Source: JACZWL01 sp046756445 (GTDB lineage: Bacteria; Pseudomonadota; Gammaproteobacteria; Steroidobacterales; Woeseiaceae). Taken from it: DNA of 38,383 nucleotides. The notes under the pieces were generated by a model. The model was given only the letters and a program-made list of their open reading frames with translations. It did no database searches and was not told where the DNA came from. Location: the NCBI GenBank assembly GCA_046756445.1, contig JBHHWI010000017.1:1-38383 (forward strand), written 5' to 3'. The number at the start of each line of letters is the position of its first letter. Position 1 is the stretch's first letter. Shown here piece by piece: positions 25,316 through 33,216 of the stretch. Made by a program: the position numbers and the translations under genes.

Positions 25316-27670
25316 GTGACGCCCGTGCTGCTGCAGGTTCGAACGATCAGACTAATTACGGCCATCTGTTTCGCATTGACGCCCTGCGCCCTTGCTGCCC
25401 AGGAGAGATTCGATGTGGCGCTGGTGATCGACGGCTCCCCCGATCGCCTGGAGGACCGAAATCAGCAATACGTCGACGAACTCCTTGCACTCACCGGTAG
25501 CGAGTTCGATGTTCGCATTCGCGGGTTCTCCGGTGAGTGGAGCGTCGCCGGTATCGGCAATGCGTTGGAGCAGGCGTACGCCGACCCGGAAATCGACATG
25601 GTGCTGGTAACGGGTTTCACAGGCAACCAGGTTGCAGCCGGACGCAGCGACTTTCCGAAGCCGACGTTTCTGCCCGTTTTGCTTGACCTCGGCGTTCTTG
25701 CATCACCGGCCGTCGACGGAAAGTCGGGCATCAGGAACCTCAATTACCTGACGCTGTATACCGATTTCGGTGAAGACCTGGACACGATGAGCAGTCTGGT
25801 CGGCTTCAAGAACCTCGTACTGCTGATGGGCGAACAACTCTCATCGGTCATCCCGAACCTGCGTGATCAGGCGAATGCGATTTGCACCGAGCGCGGTATA
25901 GAACTGACCCTGGTGGGGCACGACGGCCTCGACCACAATCTGATGGCCCGGGTGCCGCCCGAAACGGATGCGGTCTTCATCAGCGGCCTGCCGAGGATGC
26001 CACAAGCGGACTTCGACAAGCTCGTCGCGGCAATCAATGCCGCCGGAATTCCCAGCTATTCGTTCGTCGGCGTCCAGGATGTGCAGCGCGGCGTCCTCGT
26101 CACCAATTCGGCGCGCAGCAACCTGCCCAAGGTTGCGCGACTGAATGCGTTGAACATGCAGGCGGTGATGATTGGCGAGCGCACCGAGGACCAGCCGATC
26201 ACGTTTGCCGACAAGAAACAACTCACGATCAATATGGCCACGGCGCGGCAGATTCGGTTATCTCCGAGCTTTGATGTACTGGGTCCTGCCACGCTCCTGA
26301 ACCGGGAAGTCGCACCTGAAGGCAGAATGCTGGGACTCGCTGAGATAGCCCGCGAAGCGGTTGCCAAAAACCAGGATCTTCTGGCCGAGGACTACGGCGT
26401 AAAGGCGAGCGCCGAGGAGATCGCCCGGGCACGTTCGAATCTGATGCCGCAGTTGAACGGCGGTGCCGCCTACACGTCGCGCAAGGATTCGCCGGCCGTG
26501 GCGGCGGGACTGTTCGCCGAGCGCAGCACGGATACTTCTTTCAATCTGAGCCAACTCATTTTTTCGGATTCAGCCAGCGCTAATCTCCGGATCCAGAAGA
26601 ACCTGCAAATCGCACGCGAGCAGAGTCTGCGCCAGTTACGTATGGACATCATCCGGGCGGCGGCTTCGGCCTATTACAACGTTCTCGGGGCACGATCGCA
26701 GCTGACAGTGCAGGACAACAATCTGCATGTCAGTAAATCCAACCTCGATCTGGCGAAGGACAGACAACGCCTCGGGACTTCCACGATGGCCGACGTCTAT
26801 CGATGGGAGGCGGAGGTGGCGCGCGCCCAGATCCTGGTAATGGATGCCCGTGCGAGCGTCGACCAGTCATGGGATTCGCTGAACCGGTTGTTGCACAGAC
26901 CACAGGGCCGGCCGATCGCACTGCGTCCTGCAAGCTTCGAAGACCCGTTCCTGTTCACGCAACAGGAAATAGATGACCTGATCAACAGTCCTGCCGATTA
27001 TGATCGCTTCACCCGGTTCCTGATCGATCGCGGATTTCGGCTGGCCCCGGAGCTCCTGGAACTCGATGCGCAGATCGCGGCGAAGCGCCGTGACGTGTTG
27101 ACCCAGCGGCGGACGTACTGGCTGCCGGAATTCAGTCTTCAGGGCACCTACCGCACAAATGTTTCACAATCGGGCACGGGTGCCGGCCCGATCGCCGGCG
27201 AGGATTCGAGCGACTGGAACGTGGGCGTGCAGGCCACATTACCGCTGTTTACAGGCGGCATCCGGCGCGCCAACCTGTCGCGGGCAAATCTGGAACTGAT
27301 GCAACTGGAGGCACTGCGCTCGTCGATCACCGAACGCATCGAGGAGGAGATTCGCCGTCAGATGCACCTCGCCCAGGCCGCCTATGCCCGGATCGAGCTT
27401 TCGGCTGAGGCCGCGGAGGCGTCGGGCAAGAACTTCGACCTCGTTGCCGATGCTTATGCACGAGGCGCCGTTTCGGTTATCGACCTGCTGGACGCGCAGG
27501 ATGCCAGCCTGTCCGCAAACGCCGCATCCTCCGACTCGCTTTACAATTTCCTGATCACGATAATAGCGGTACAGCGTGCCGTCGGCGAATTCGACTTTCT
27601 CCTGCCGGCCAGCGAGCGCCAAGCGGTCGCCAACGAAATAAGAAGGTACCTGTCTAATGGGCAGAACTGA
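25316..27670 (+). CDS. TolC-type outer-membrane efflux channel fused to an ABC substrate-binding-like domain
   Basis: A 784-residue protein. Signal peptide 1-28 (cleavage near ALA/AQE). Residues about 32-318 resemble the TrpX-like ABC substrate-binding family: alternating strands and helices (RFDVALVIDG, DMVLVTGFTG, NLVLLMGEQ, DAVFISGLPR, IPSYSFVGVQD) and the typical end KQLTINMATARQIRLSPSF. A short linker leads to a TolC/outer-membrane factor from about 337 to 770, with two helical-hairpin repeats (for example YYNVLGARSQLTVQDNN and RIELSAEAAEASGKNFDLVADAYARGAVSVIDLLDAQ). An ordinary channel of this family has about 450 residues, so the extra domain is a genuine fusion within one frame. GTG 25316 has a weak Shine-Dalgarno. 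It overlaps the next gene by 14 bases. It probably forms the outer-membrane exit of the pump encoded downstream. Confidence 0.85.
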   Translation: MTPVLLQVRTIRLITAICFALTPCALAAQERFDVALVIDGSPDRLEDRNQQYVDELLALTGSEFDVRIRGFSGEWSVAGIGNALEQAYADPEIDMVLVTGFTGNQVAAGRSDFPKPTFLPVLLDLGVLASPAVDGKSGIRNLNYLTLYTDFGEDLDTMSSLVGFKNLVLLMGEQLSSVIPNLRDQANAICTERGIELTLVGHDGLDHNLMARVPPETDAVFISGLPRMPQADFDKLVAAINAAGIPSYSFVGVQDVQRGVLVTNSARSNLPKVARLNALNMQAVMIGERTEDQPITFADKKQLTINMATARQIRLSPSFDVLGPATLLNREVAPEGRMLGLAEIAREAVAKNQDLLAEDYGVKASAEEIARARSNLMPQLNGGAAYTSRKDSPAVAAGLFAERSTDTSFNLSQLIFSDSASANLRIQKNLQIAREQSLRQLRMDIIRAAASAYYNVLGARSQLTVQDNNLHVSKSNLDLAKDRQRLGTSTMADVYRWEAEVARAQILVMDARASVDQSWDSLNRLLHRPQGRPIALRPASFEDPFLFTQQEIDDLINSPADYDRFTRFLIDRGFRLAPELLELDAQIAAKRRDVLTQRRTYWLPEFSLQGTYRTNVSQSGTGAGPIAGEDSSDWNVGVQATLPLFTGGIRRANLSRANLELMQLEALRSSITERIEEEIRRQMHLAQAAYARIELSAEAAEASGKNFDLVADAYARGAVSVIDLLDAQDASLSANAASSDSLYNFLITIIAVQRAVGEFDFLLPASERQAVANEIRRYLSNGQN

Positions 27671-28757
27671 CGTGAGCAGAATCAGAGTATTGCTCATCGC
27701 TGTACCGTTGTTGATGCTCTGTTCGTGCGACCGGGCGGCCGCGCCCGACGAACCGCGGCTTCGGCCGGTGCGGTTCATGCTTGTCAGCGACGACAGCGGT
27801 GCGCGCGATCGGAGTTTTTCCGGCACATCGAAGTCAATCCGCGAGTCCCGGTTGAGTTTCAAGGTTTCCGGCACGGTAACGGAAGTCCCCGTGCAGATCG
27901 GACAACGACTCGAAGCCGGCCAACTGATCGCCCGTCTGGACGCTGCCAGTTTTTCGCTTCAGGTTCAACAGGCGCAGGCAAGCCTCGTCGAGGCGCAAGC
28001 CAACGAGCGGAACGCGTCATTGAACTACGATCGGACGAGGGGCCTTTACGCAAACAATAATGCGTCATTGAATGATCTCGACGCGGCGAGGGCGCAGTCG
28101 GAATCGGCGAAGGCACAGGTCAGATCGGCAACGAAAGCGCTCGAAATTGCGAGGCTCAACGAGTCCTACACGCAGCTGAGGGCGGATACGGAGTGTTCGA
28201 TCGCATCGATTGATGTGGAAGTAAACGAGAATGTCACCGCCGGTCACCAGGTGGCTGTTGTCAGCTGCGGCGATGAATACGAAGTCGTGATCGACGTTCC
28301 GGAAAGCCTGATTGCCTCTATCGATGAATATACGCCCGTACATATCTCTTTCGGTGCGATACCGGACGTCGATTTCACCGGCGAAGTCACCGAGGTGGCG
28401 GTTGCCACGGTCGGCAGCGCGGCGGCGTTTCCAGTCGTTGTGAAGATCGTCGAGGCACATGCGTCGCTGCGTTCCGGCCTGGCAGCAGACGTCGTTTTCG
28501 AATTCGATACGATGGCCGCCACCGGAAGCGTCGTGCTGCCGGTCGCAGCCGTAATCAGAGATCCCGACGGCACATTCGTCTTCGTGGCGGAACCTACCGA
28601 AGTGCCGGGGCAGGCGATCGTCGGCCGCAGACCGGTAACGCTCGGCGAGCTCACACAGTCCGGCATCGAGGTGCTTGACGGGTTGCGGACCGGCGATCGG
28701 GTCGTGACGGCGGGCCTGTCGGTGATTCGCGATGGCCAGCGTGTCCTGATTCCCTGA
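27657..28757 (+). CDS. RND efflux periplasmic adaptor lipoprotein
   Basis: The membrane-fusion subunit of the tripartite pump. It joins the inner-membrane transporter to the outer-membrane channel. The 366-residue product has a lipoprotein signal (LLMLCSC, probable Cys24), a biotinyl-lipoyl-like half (RLSFKVSGTVTEVPVQIGQRLEAGQLIARLD), a coiled-coil hairpin (about 105-165), the second lipoyl half, and a beta-barrel (YTPVHISFGAIPDVDFTGEVTEVA). It ends in the membrane-proximal domain (VLDGLRTGDRVVTAGLSVIRDGQRV). ATG 27657 lies inside the channel gene (14-base overlap), so translation is coupled. The hairpin is short, which usually goes with adaptors of medium length. Confidence 0.92.
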   Translation: MGRTDVSRIRVLLIAVPLLMLCSCDRAAAPDEPRLRPVRFMLVSDDSGARDRSFSGTSKSIRESRLSFKVSGTVTEVPVQIGQRLEAGQLIARLDAASFSLQVQQAQASLVEAQANERNASLNYDRTRGLYANNNASLNDLDAARAQSESAKAQVRSATKALEIARLNESYTQLRADTECSIASIDVEVNENVTAGHQVAVVSCGDEYEVVIDVPESLIASIDEYTPVHISFGAIPDVDFTGEVTEVAVATVGSAAAFPVVVKIVEAHASLRSGLAADVVFEFDTMAATGSVVLPVAAVIRDPDGTFVFVAEPTEVPGQAIVGRRPVTLGELTQSGIEVLDGLRTGDRVVTAGLSVIRDGQRVLIP

Positions 28758-28761
28758 TGCA

Positions 28762-31700
28762 ATGGACTTAACGCGGGCGGCAATCGACAAGAACCGGATC
28801 ACCATCACGGTCGTGGTGTTGATGATCATCGCGGGGATATTCGCGTTTCAGTCCATGCCCAAGGCGCAGGACCCCGGATTTACGATTCGCACGGCTGTCA
28901 TAACCACCCGCTTTCCGGGCGCCAGTCCTGAACGGGTAGAAAACCTCGTCACCGATAAGATCGAGAAGAAGGCACAGGAAATGCCCGAGATCGACAACAT
29001 CGTCAGTGAGTCGAGGACGGGGATCTCGATCGTCTACGTCAACTTCAAGGAAAGCTACAAGATCATGCGGCCGATCTTCGACGACCTGCGCCGGAAGATC
29101 GACACGATCGTATCGGATTTGCCACAGGGGAGTTTTCCGCCGGAGATCAACGACGAATTCGGCGACGTCTTCGGCGTGGTGTACACACTGACCGGCGACG
29201 GCTTCACTTACGCCGAGCTCAAGACCGTTGCGGACGAGTTGCGCGATGTGCTCTTGAAGGAACCCGATATCGCGAAGGTAGACATACACGGCGCGCAGCA
29301 GGAAGTCATTTTTGTCGAGTACAACAATGCGAGGTTGTCGGAACTCGGGCTGTCGCCGCAGCAACTGTCCGCGTCACTGGCCAGCGTCAACATCGTCTCG
29401 TCCGGGGGCAACATCATCAGCGGCCGGGAACGAATAACCCTGGAACCGACCGGCAACTACGAGACAATCGAGGACCTGAGGCGCAGCGTCATCGAACTGC
29501 CCGGCGGGGCGCTGGTATACCTCGAAGACATCGTCGACGTCTATCGCGGGTATACCGATCCGCCGAGGAGCATTGCCCGAATCAACGGACAGCCGACCCT
29601 GGCGCTGGCGGTATCGATGCGCGAAGGCGGCGATATCCTGAAGCTGGGGGAACGGCTCAGAATCCTGATGCCGGAGCTGATCGCCCGATATCCCTGGGGG
29701 ATAAAGCTCGACACGGTCTGGTACCAGGCGGACCTGGTCGAGGCCAATGTTGATAGCTTTTCTAGAAGTCTCGTACAAGCAATTGTAATTGTTATCGTTG
29801 TAATGATTGGCTTCATGGGTGTGCGGACCGGCCTGGTGGTCGGGGCGCTGATCCCCATAACCATGATATCCACCTTTTTCGCCATGCAGGTGTTCGACAT
29901 CACGGTGAATCAGATCTCGCTGACGGCGCTGATCATCTCGCTCGGACTGCTGGTGGATAACGCGATCGTCATGGTCGAATCCATTCTGGTCAAACGGGAG
30001 CACGGCGTCGGACCGGTCGAGGCGGCCGTCGAGGCAGGCAGCGAGCTGAAGGCGCCGCTGCTGATCTCGTCGCTGACCACCGCGGCGGCATTCATGCCCA
30101 TCGCCATGGCCAAATCGGCCGTTGGCGAGTACACGTCGGACATATTCTACGTCGTGGGCCTGGCGCTGTTGATCTCCTGGGTGCTCGCGATGACGTTCAT
30201 CCCGATGCTGACGACGGTCGCGTTGCATTGCAGCCCGGCACCGGAACCGGCCGATCAGTCGTTCGACGGCGGCTGGTACGACAGGTACAGGAGGCTCCTG
30301 ATCGCATCACTGCGTTGCCCCTTTCGATTTATCGGCGTCATTGTCCTGGCATTCGCCACGGCAATCGTCGGCATGGGCTTCGTCAGGCAGGAATTCATCG
30401 CCCCATCGGAGGACCCGGTGTTCACCGCCAAGCTGGAGATGCCGCTCGGCACGTCGATCGAAAGCAGTCAACATGTCATGGACGATATCGACCGCTTCGT
30501 TCATGACACCTACTACGCCTCGGCCTCCGGTGATCCGGCAATACGCAACTGGCTCACCTTCATAGGAGAGGGCGGGCCACGGTTCAAACTCAGCCTCAAC
30601 CCACCGAATCCGAATCCGGCGAATACGTTTCTGATCGCCAACACGACCTCCGGCGGCAGGGTCGGCGAAGTCATCGCCGGCATCGAGGCATACGTTCGCG
30701 AGAAACATCCGGATCTCGCCGCGCAGGTCAAACGCCTCGAGAACGGGCCGCCTGTCGACTACCCCATCATCGTCCGATTATCGGGCCATGATATCGACAC
30801 GCTGTACTCGATGGCCGATGAGGTAACGGCTTTTCTATATGAGGATTCCGCCGTATCCGACGTCAAGAATACCTGGGGGTTGCAGACCAAGAAGTTGCTG
30901 GTCCATGTGAATCAGGAACTCGCCAGGCGCTCGGGCGTAACCAGCGAGGACGTTGCCTATTCACTCAAGGCGGGATTAACCGGCATCGATCTGACGCAGT
31001 ATCGCGAGGGCGACGAACTGATACCGGTCACATTGCGCACGATCGCGGCCGATCGTCAGGACTTCAGCAAGCTCGACGGTCTCAGCGTCTATTCTCAGGC
31101 CGCCGGCCGCCATGTGCCGCTCAAGCAGGTGGCCGATGTCGAGTTGACGTTCGAACCGGGCGTGATCGAGCGTCGCGACCGGGAACGCACCCTGTCTTTG
31201 AATGTTCAGCTCGCCTCGGGCGCCACCGCGGCCGAAGTCGTCAGGACCCTGGTGCCCTGGCTGGAACGGGCGCAGGTCGACTGGCCGGCCGGGCACAGGT
31301 TTGCGATCGGCGGCGAAACGGAAGAGTCCGGTGACGCAAACGCATCGATTGCCGCAGAACTGCCGATGGCAGGCATGATCATAGTCCTGCTGCTGGTCGG
31401 CCAGTTCAACTCACTTCGCCGGCCGGTCATTATTCTGATGACCATACCGCTGGGCCTGATCGGGGTGACCTTCGGCCTGCTGGTGGCAAACTCCTCGTTC
31501 GGGTTTTTTACCATCCTCGGACTGATTTCGCTGTCCGGAATCATCATCAACAACGCGATCGTGCTGCTGGACCGCATCGCCATCGAGATCTCCGAATTCC
31601 ATCGCAAACCGGCGGAAGCGATCGTCGAAGCGGCACAGCGGCGCCTGAGGCCCATCCTGCTGACGACGGCAACCACGGTTCTGGGCATGATGCCGCTCCT

Positions 31701-31836
31701 CTGGGGTGGTACCGCCATGTTCGTCCCCATGGCGATCACCATCATGTTCGGGCTGGCGTTCGCAACGGCCCTGACCCTGCTGGTCGTGCCGGTGTTGTAT
31801 TCGCTCATGTTCCGGGTGTCCTTCCCGCGATCCTAG
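28762..31836 (+). CDS. RND-family efflux transporter, inner-membrane pump
   Basis: A 1024-residue proton-driven pump of the HAE-1/AcrB type with two similar halves. Helix 1 is at about 12-30, a large periplasmic domain follows to ~335, helices 2-6 end near 485, and the pattern repeats in the second half. The helix-4 proton-relay motif reads GLLVDNAIVMVE: Asp399 is kept, but the second acidic residue of AcrB is Asn400. The helix-10 segment is LSGIIINNAIVLLDR, without the lysine of AcrB. These changes occur in other branches of the family and fit a different relay network. ATG 28762 starts 4 bases after the adaptor stop. Substrates are unknown, probably drugs, detergents or metabolites. Confidence 0.95.
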   Translation: MDLTRAAIDKNRITITVVVLMIIAGIFAFQSMPKAQDPGFTIRTAVITTRFPGASPERVENLVTDKIEKKAQEMPEIDNIVSESRTGISIVYVNFKESYKIMRPIFDDLRRKIDTIVSDLPQGSFPPEINDEFGDVFGVVYTLTGDGFTYAELKTVADELRDVLLKEPDIAKVDIHGAQQEVIFVEYNNARLSELGLSPQQLSASLASVNIVSSGGNIISGRERITLEPTGNYETIEDLRRSVIELPGGALVYLEDIVDVYRGYTDPPRSIARINGQPTLALAVSMREGGDILKLGERLRILMPELIARYPWGIKLDTVWYQADLVEANVDSFSRSLVQAIVIVIVVMIGFMGVRTGLVVGALIPITMISTFFAMQVFDITVNQISLTALIISLGLLVDNAIVMVESILVKREHGVGPVEAAVEAGSELKAPLLISSLTTAAAFMPIAMAKSAVGEYTSDIFYVVGLALLISWVLAMTFIPMLTTVALHCSPAPEPADQSFDGGWYDRYRRLLIASLRCPFRFIGVIVLAFATAIVGMGFVRQEFIAPSEDPVFTAKLEMPLGTSIESSQHVMDDIDRFVHDTYYASASGDPAIRNWLTFIGEGGPRFKLSLNPPNPNPANTFLIANTTSGGRVGEVIAGIEAYVREKHPDLAAQVKRLENGPPVDYPIIVRLSGHDIDTLYSMADEVTAFLYEDSAVSDVKNTWGLQTKKLLVHVNQELARRSGVTSEDVAYSLKAGLTGIDLTQYREGDELIPVTLRTIAADRQDFSKLDGLSVYSQAAGRHVPLKQVADVELTFEPGVIERRDRERTLSLNVQLASGATAAEVVRTLVPWLERAQVDWPAGHRFAIGGETEESGDANASIAAELPMAGMIIVLLLVGQFNSLRRPVIILMTIPLGLIGVTFGLLVANSSFGFFTILGLISLSGIIINNAIVLLDRIAIEISEFHRKPAEAIVEAAQRRLRPILLTTATTVLGMMPLLWGGTAMFVPMAITIMFGLAFATALTLLVVPVLYSLMFRVSFPRS

Positions 31837-31871
31837 ACCCCGGGTTATTTGACATAAGCCGGTAGTGCTGC

Positions 31872-31900
31872 TTGACGTCTCGGCAATGTGATATCATAAT
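31872..31900 (+). promoter_or_regulatory. Sigma-70-type promoter for the SPFH operon
   Basis: TTGACG (31872-31877), a 17-base spacer and CATAAT (31895-31900) give a good promoter; transcription would start about 26 bases before ATG 31933. A perfect TTGACA (31849-31854) lies further upstream but has no -10 box at the right distance. The -10 box is inside a perfect 13-base palindrome (31892-31904, TATCATAATGATA), so a bound regulator would block polymerase. Confidence 0.65.
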
Positions 31901-31921
31901 GATAGCTAAGTGATATCTCCC
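31889..31921 (+). repeat. Three TGATA boxes at exact 11-base spacing over the -10 region
   Basis: TGATA begins at 31889, 31900 and 31911. The first and third extend to TGATATC. The spacing equals one DNA turn, so all boxes face the same side of the helix, as in operators where dimers bind side by side. The boxes overlap and follow the -10 element, and they precede the Shine-Dalgarno CTGGAGG at 31920-31926. Confidence 0.6.
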
Positions 31922-31932
31922 TGGAGGCCGTC

Positions 31933-32802
31933 ATGATCAGAGAACGAGTCAGAAAGGTTGCGTCCGGTTACCCGATGATCGCGTTGCTGCTGGTGCTGCA
32001 GGTCCTGACCGGGTACGCGTTCTTTCTCGCCATCCGGGCGCAATCGCCGTGGGGGTCCATCGGGGCGGTGCTTGCCATTCTGTTCGTGCTCTTTCTCTGG
32101 GCCGGCCTGTTCATGGTGAATCCGAACGAAGCCAAGGTGATGCAGCTGTTCGGCAAGTATGTCGGCACCGTGCGGGAGCCGGGCCTGCGCTGGGCAAACC
32201 CCCTGTATTGGAAAACCAGGATCTCGACCCGCGTTCGCAACTTCGAGAGCGGCAAGCTCAAGGTCAACGATTCACGCGGCAGTCCGATCGAGATCGCCGC
32301 GGTAGTCGTGTGGAAGGTGTTCGATACGGCCGAAGCCGTGTTCGAAGTCGACGATTACGAGGAGTTCGTACACATTCAGAGCGAATCGGCGCTGAGAAAT
32401 CTGTCAACGACGTATCCTTACGAGCCGCATAAAGGCGAGTCCATTTCGTTGCGCAGTCATCCCGTGGATATCGCGAACGCATTGCGCGAGGAGATCCAGG
32501 AGCGCCTGGAGGAGGCGGGCGTCAGCGTCATCGAGGCCCGAATAAGTCACCTCGCCTATGCGCCCGAGATTGCCCACGCGATGCTCAGGAGACAACAGGC
32601 CTCGGCCATTATTGCAGCCCGCAGCCAGATAGTCTCCGGCGCCGTGAGCATGGTGCGGATGGCGCTCGACAAACTGAGCGAGGAGAAAGTCGTCGATCTG
32701 GACGAGGAACGCAAAGCCGCGATGATCAGCAACCTGCTCGTCGTCCTGTGTAGCGAGGACAGTACGCAACCGGTAGTCAATACAGGGTCGCTCTACACCT
32801 GA
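31933..32802 (+). CDS. SPFH/band-7 domain membrane protein
   Basis: A 289-residue protein with two hydrophobic helices (about 15-35 and 43-62), then a band-7 domain: NPNEAKVMQLFGKYVGTVREPGLRW and RVRNFESGKLKVNDSRGSPIEIAAVVVWKVFDTAEAVFEVDDYEEFV. A C-terminal helical part follows (IANALREEIQERLEEAGVSVIEARISHLAYAPEIAHAMLRRQQASAIIAAR). SPFH proteins form large ring or cage oligomers on membranes and organise proteases or lipids. ATG 31933 is preceded by GGAGGCCGTC, a strong Shine-Dalgarno. It heads a three-gene operon with a ribbon-helix-helix protein and a small membrane protein. Confidence 0.9.
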   Translation: MIRERVRKVASGYPMIALLLVLQVLTGYAFFLAIRAQSPWGSIGAVLAILFVLFLWAGLFMVNPNEAKVMQLFGKYVGTVREPGLRWANPLYWKTRISTRVRNFESGKLKVNDSRGSPIEIAAVVVWKVFDTAEAVFEVDDYEEFVHIQSESALRNLSTTYPYEPHKGESISLRSHPVDIANALREEIQERLEEAGVSVIEARISHLAYAPEIAHAMLRRQQASAIIAARSQIVSGAVSMVRMALDKLSEEKVVDLDEERKAAMISNLLVVLCSEDSTQPVVNTGSLYT

Positions 32803-32828
32803 GCGAATCGGGTTACGGTGTCCGGGCG

Positions 32829-32987
32829 ATGAGTACACGCAAGGCGTTCGCGCTTCGTGTCGACGAAAAAACACTCGCTGCCATGCACCGATGGGCGAAT
32901 GACGACCTGCGCAGTCTCAATGCGCAGATTGAATTCGTTTTGCGGGAGTCGCTCCGAAAAGCCGGCAGATTGCCGAAAGCGCGCTGA
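32829..32987 (+). CDS. Arc-type ribbon-helix-helix DNA-binding protein (52 residues)
   Basis: A short gene: ATG 32829, TGA 32987. The product begins with the beta strand KAFALRVD, followed by two helices (EKTLAAMHRWANDDLRS and NAQIEFVLRESLRKAGR), the arrangement of Arc/CopG-type repressors. I recall similar small proteins next to SPFH genes in other bacteria. It starts 26 bases after the SPFH stop and 8 bases before the next gene, so it is in the same operon. It may autoregulate the operon through the phased TGATA boxes upstream of it, but that link is inference. It is not obviously an antitoxin, since no toxin gene is adjacent. Confidence 0.75.
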   Translation: MSTRKAFALRVDEKTLAAMHRWANDDLRSLNAQIEFVLRESLRKAGRLPKAR

Positions 32988-32995
32988 AGTCACGA

Positions 32996-33181
32996 TTGAA
33001 GCGCAATGGTATCATCCGTGATGCCGTGAACCTCCTGATGATACTCATCGTCTTGTTTGCAATCATGGTCTCGGTCTGTATTGCTTATATCGCCTGGGAT
33101 CTGACCTCGGGTAAACCGCTCAAGCGCAGCAATGGAGAATCGGGCGAATCCAAAGAGCCGGAAGACCTGCCCGATTCATGA
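32996..33181 (+). CDS. Small single-span membrane protein
   Basis: A 61-residue product: basic start (KRNGIIRD), one hydrophobic helix (about 12-34, NLLMILIVLFAIMVSVCIAY), and a hydrophilic acidic tail. TTG 32996 follows the ribbon-helix-helix gene by 8 bases; GTG 33026 is an alternative start that would lose the basic end. No strong Shine-Dalgarno is present, so it may depend on coupling. No family is recognised. As the third gene of the SPFH operon it could be a membrane partner of the SPFH protein. Confidence 0.5.
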   Translation: MKRNGIIRDAVNLLMILIVLFAIMVSVCIAYIAWDLTSGKPLKRSNGESGESKEPEDLPDS

Positions 33182-33216
33182 ATCCGTCCGGCACGGCGGA
33201 CAGAGATTTGGGTCGC

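Noticed and set aside
31849..31854. Perfect TTGACA as promoter for the SPFH operon
   Set aside because: No -10 box at 16-18 bases; the TTGACG further down with CATAAT fits better.
32829..33181. Toxin-antitoxin pair (ribbon-helix-helix protein plus small membrane protein)
   Set aside because: The helix-turn pattern fits an antitoxin-like regulator, but the neighbour is a plain anchor protein and the unit is tied to an SPFH gene; no toxin features are seen.
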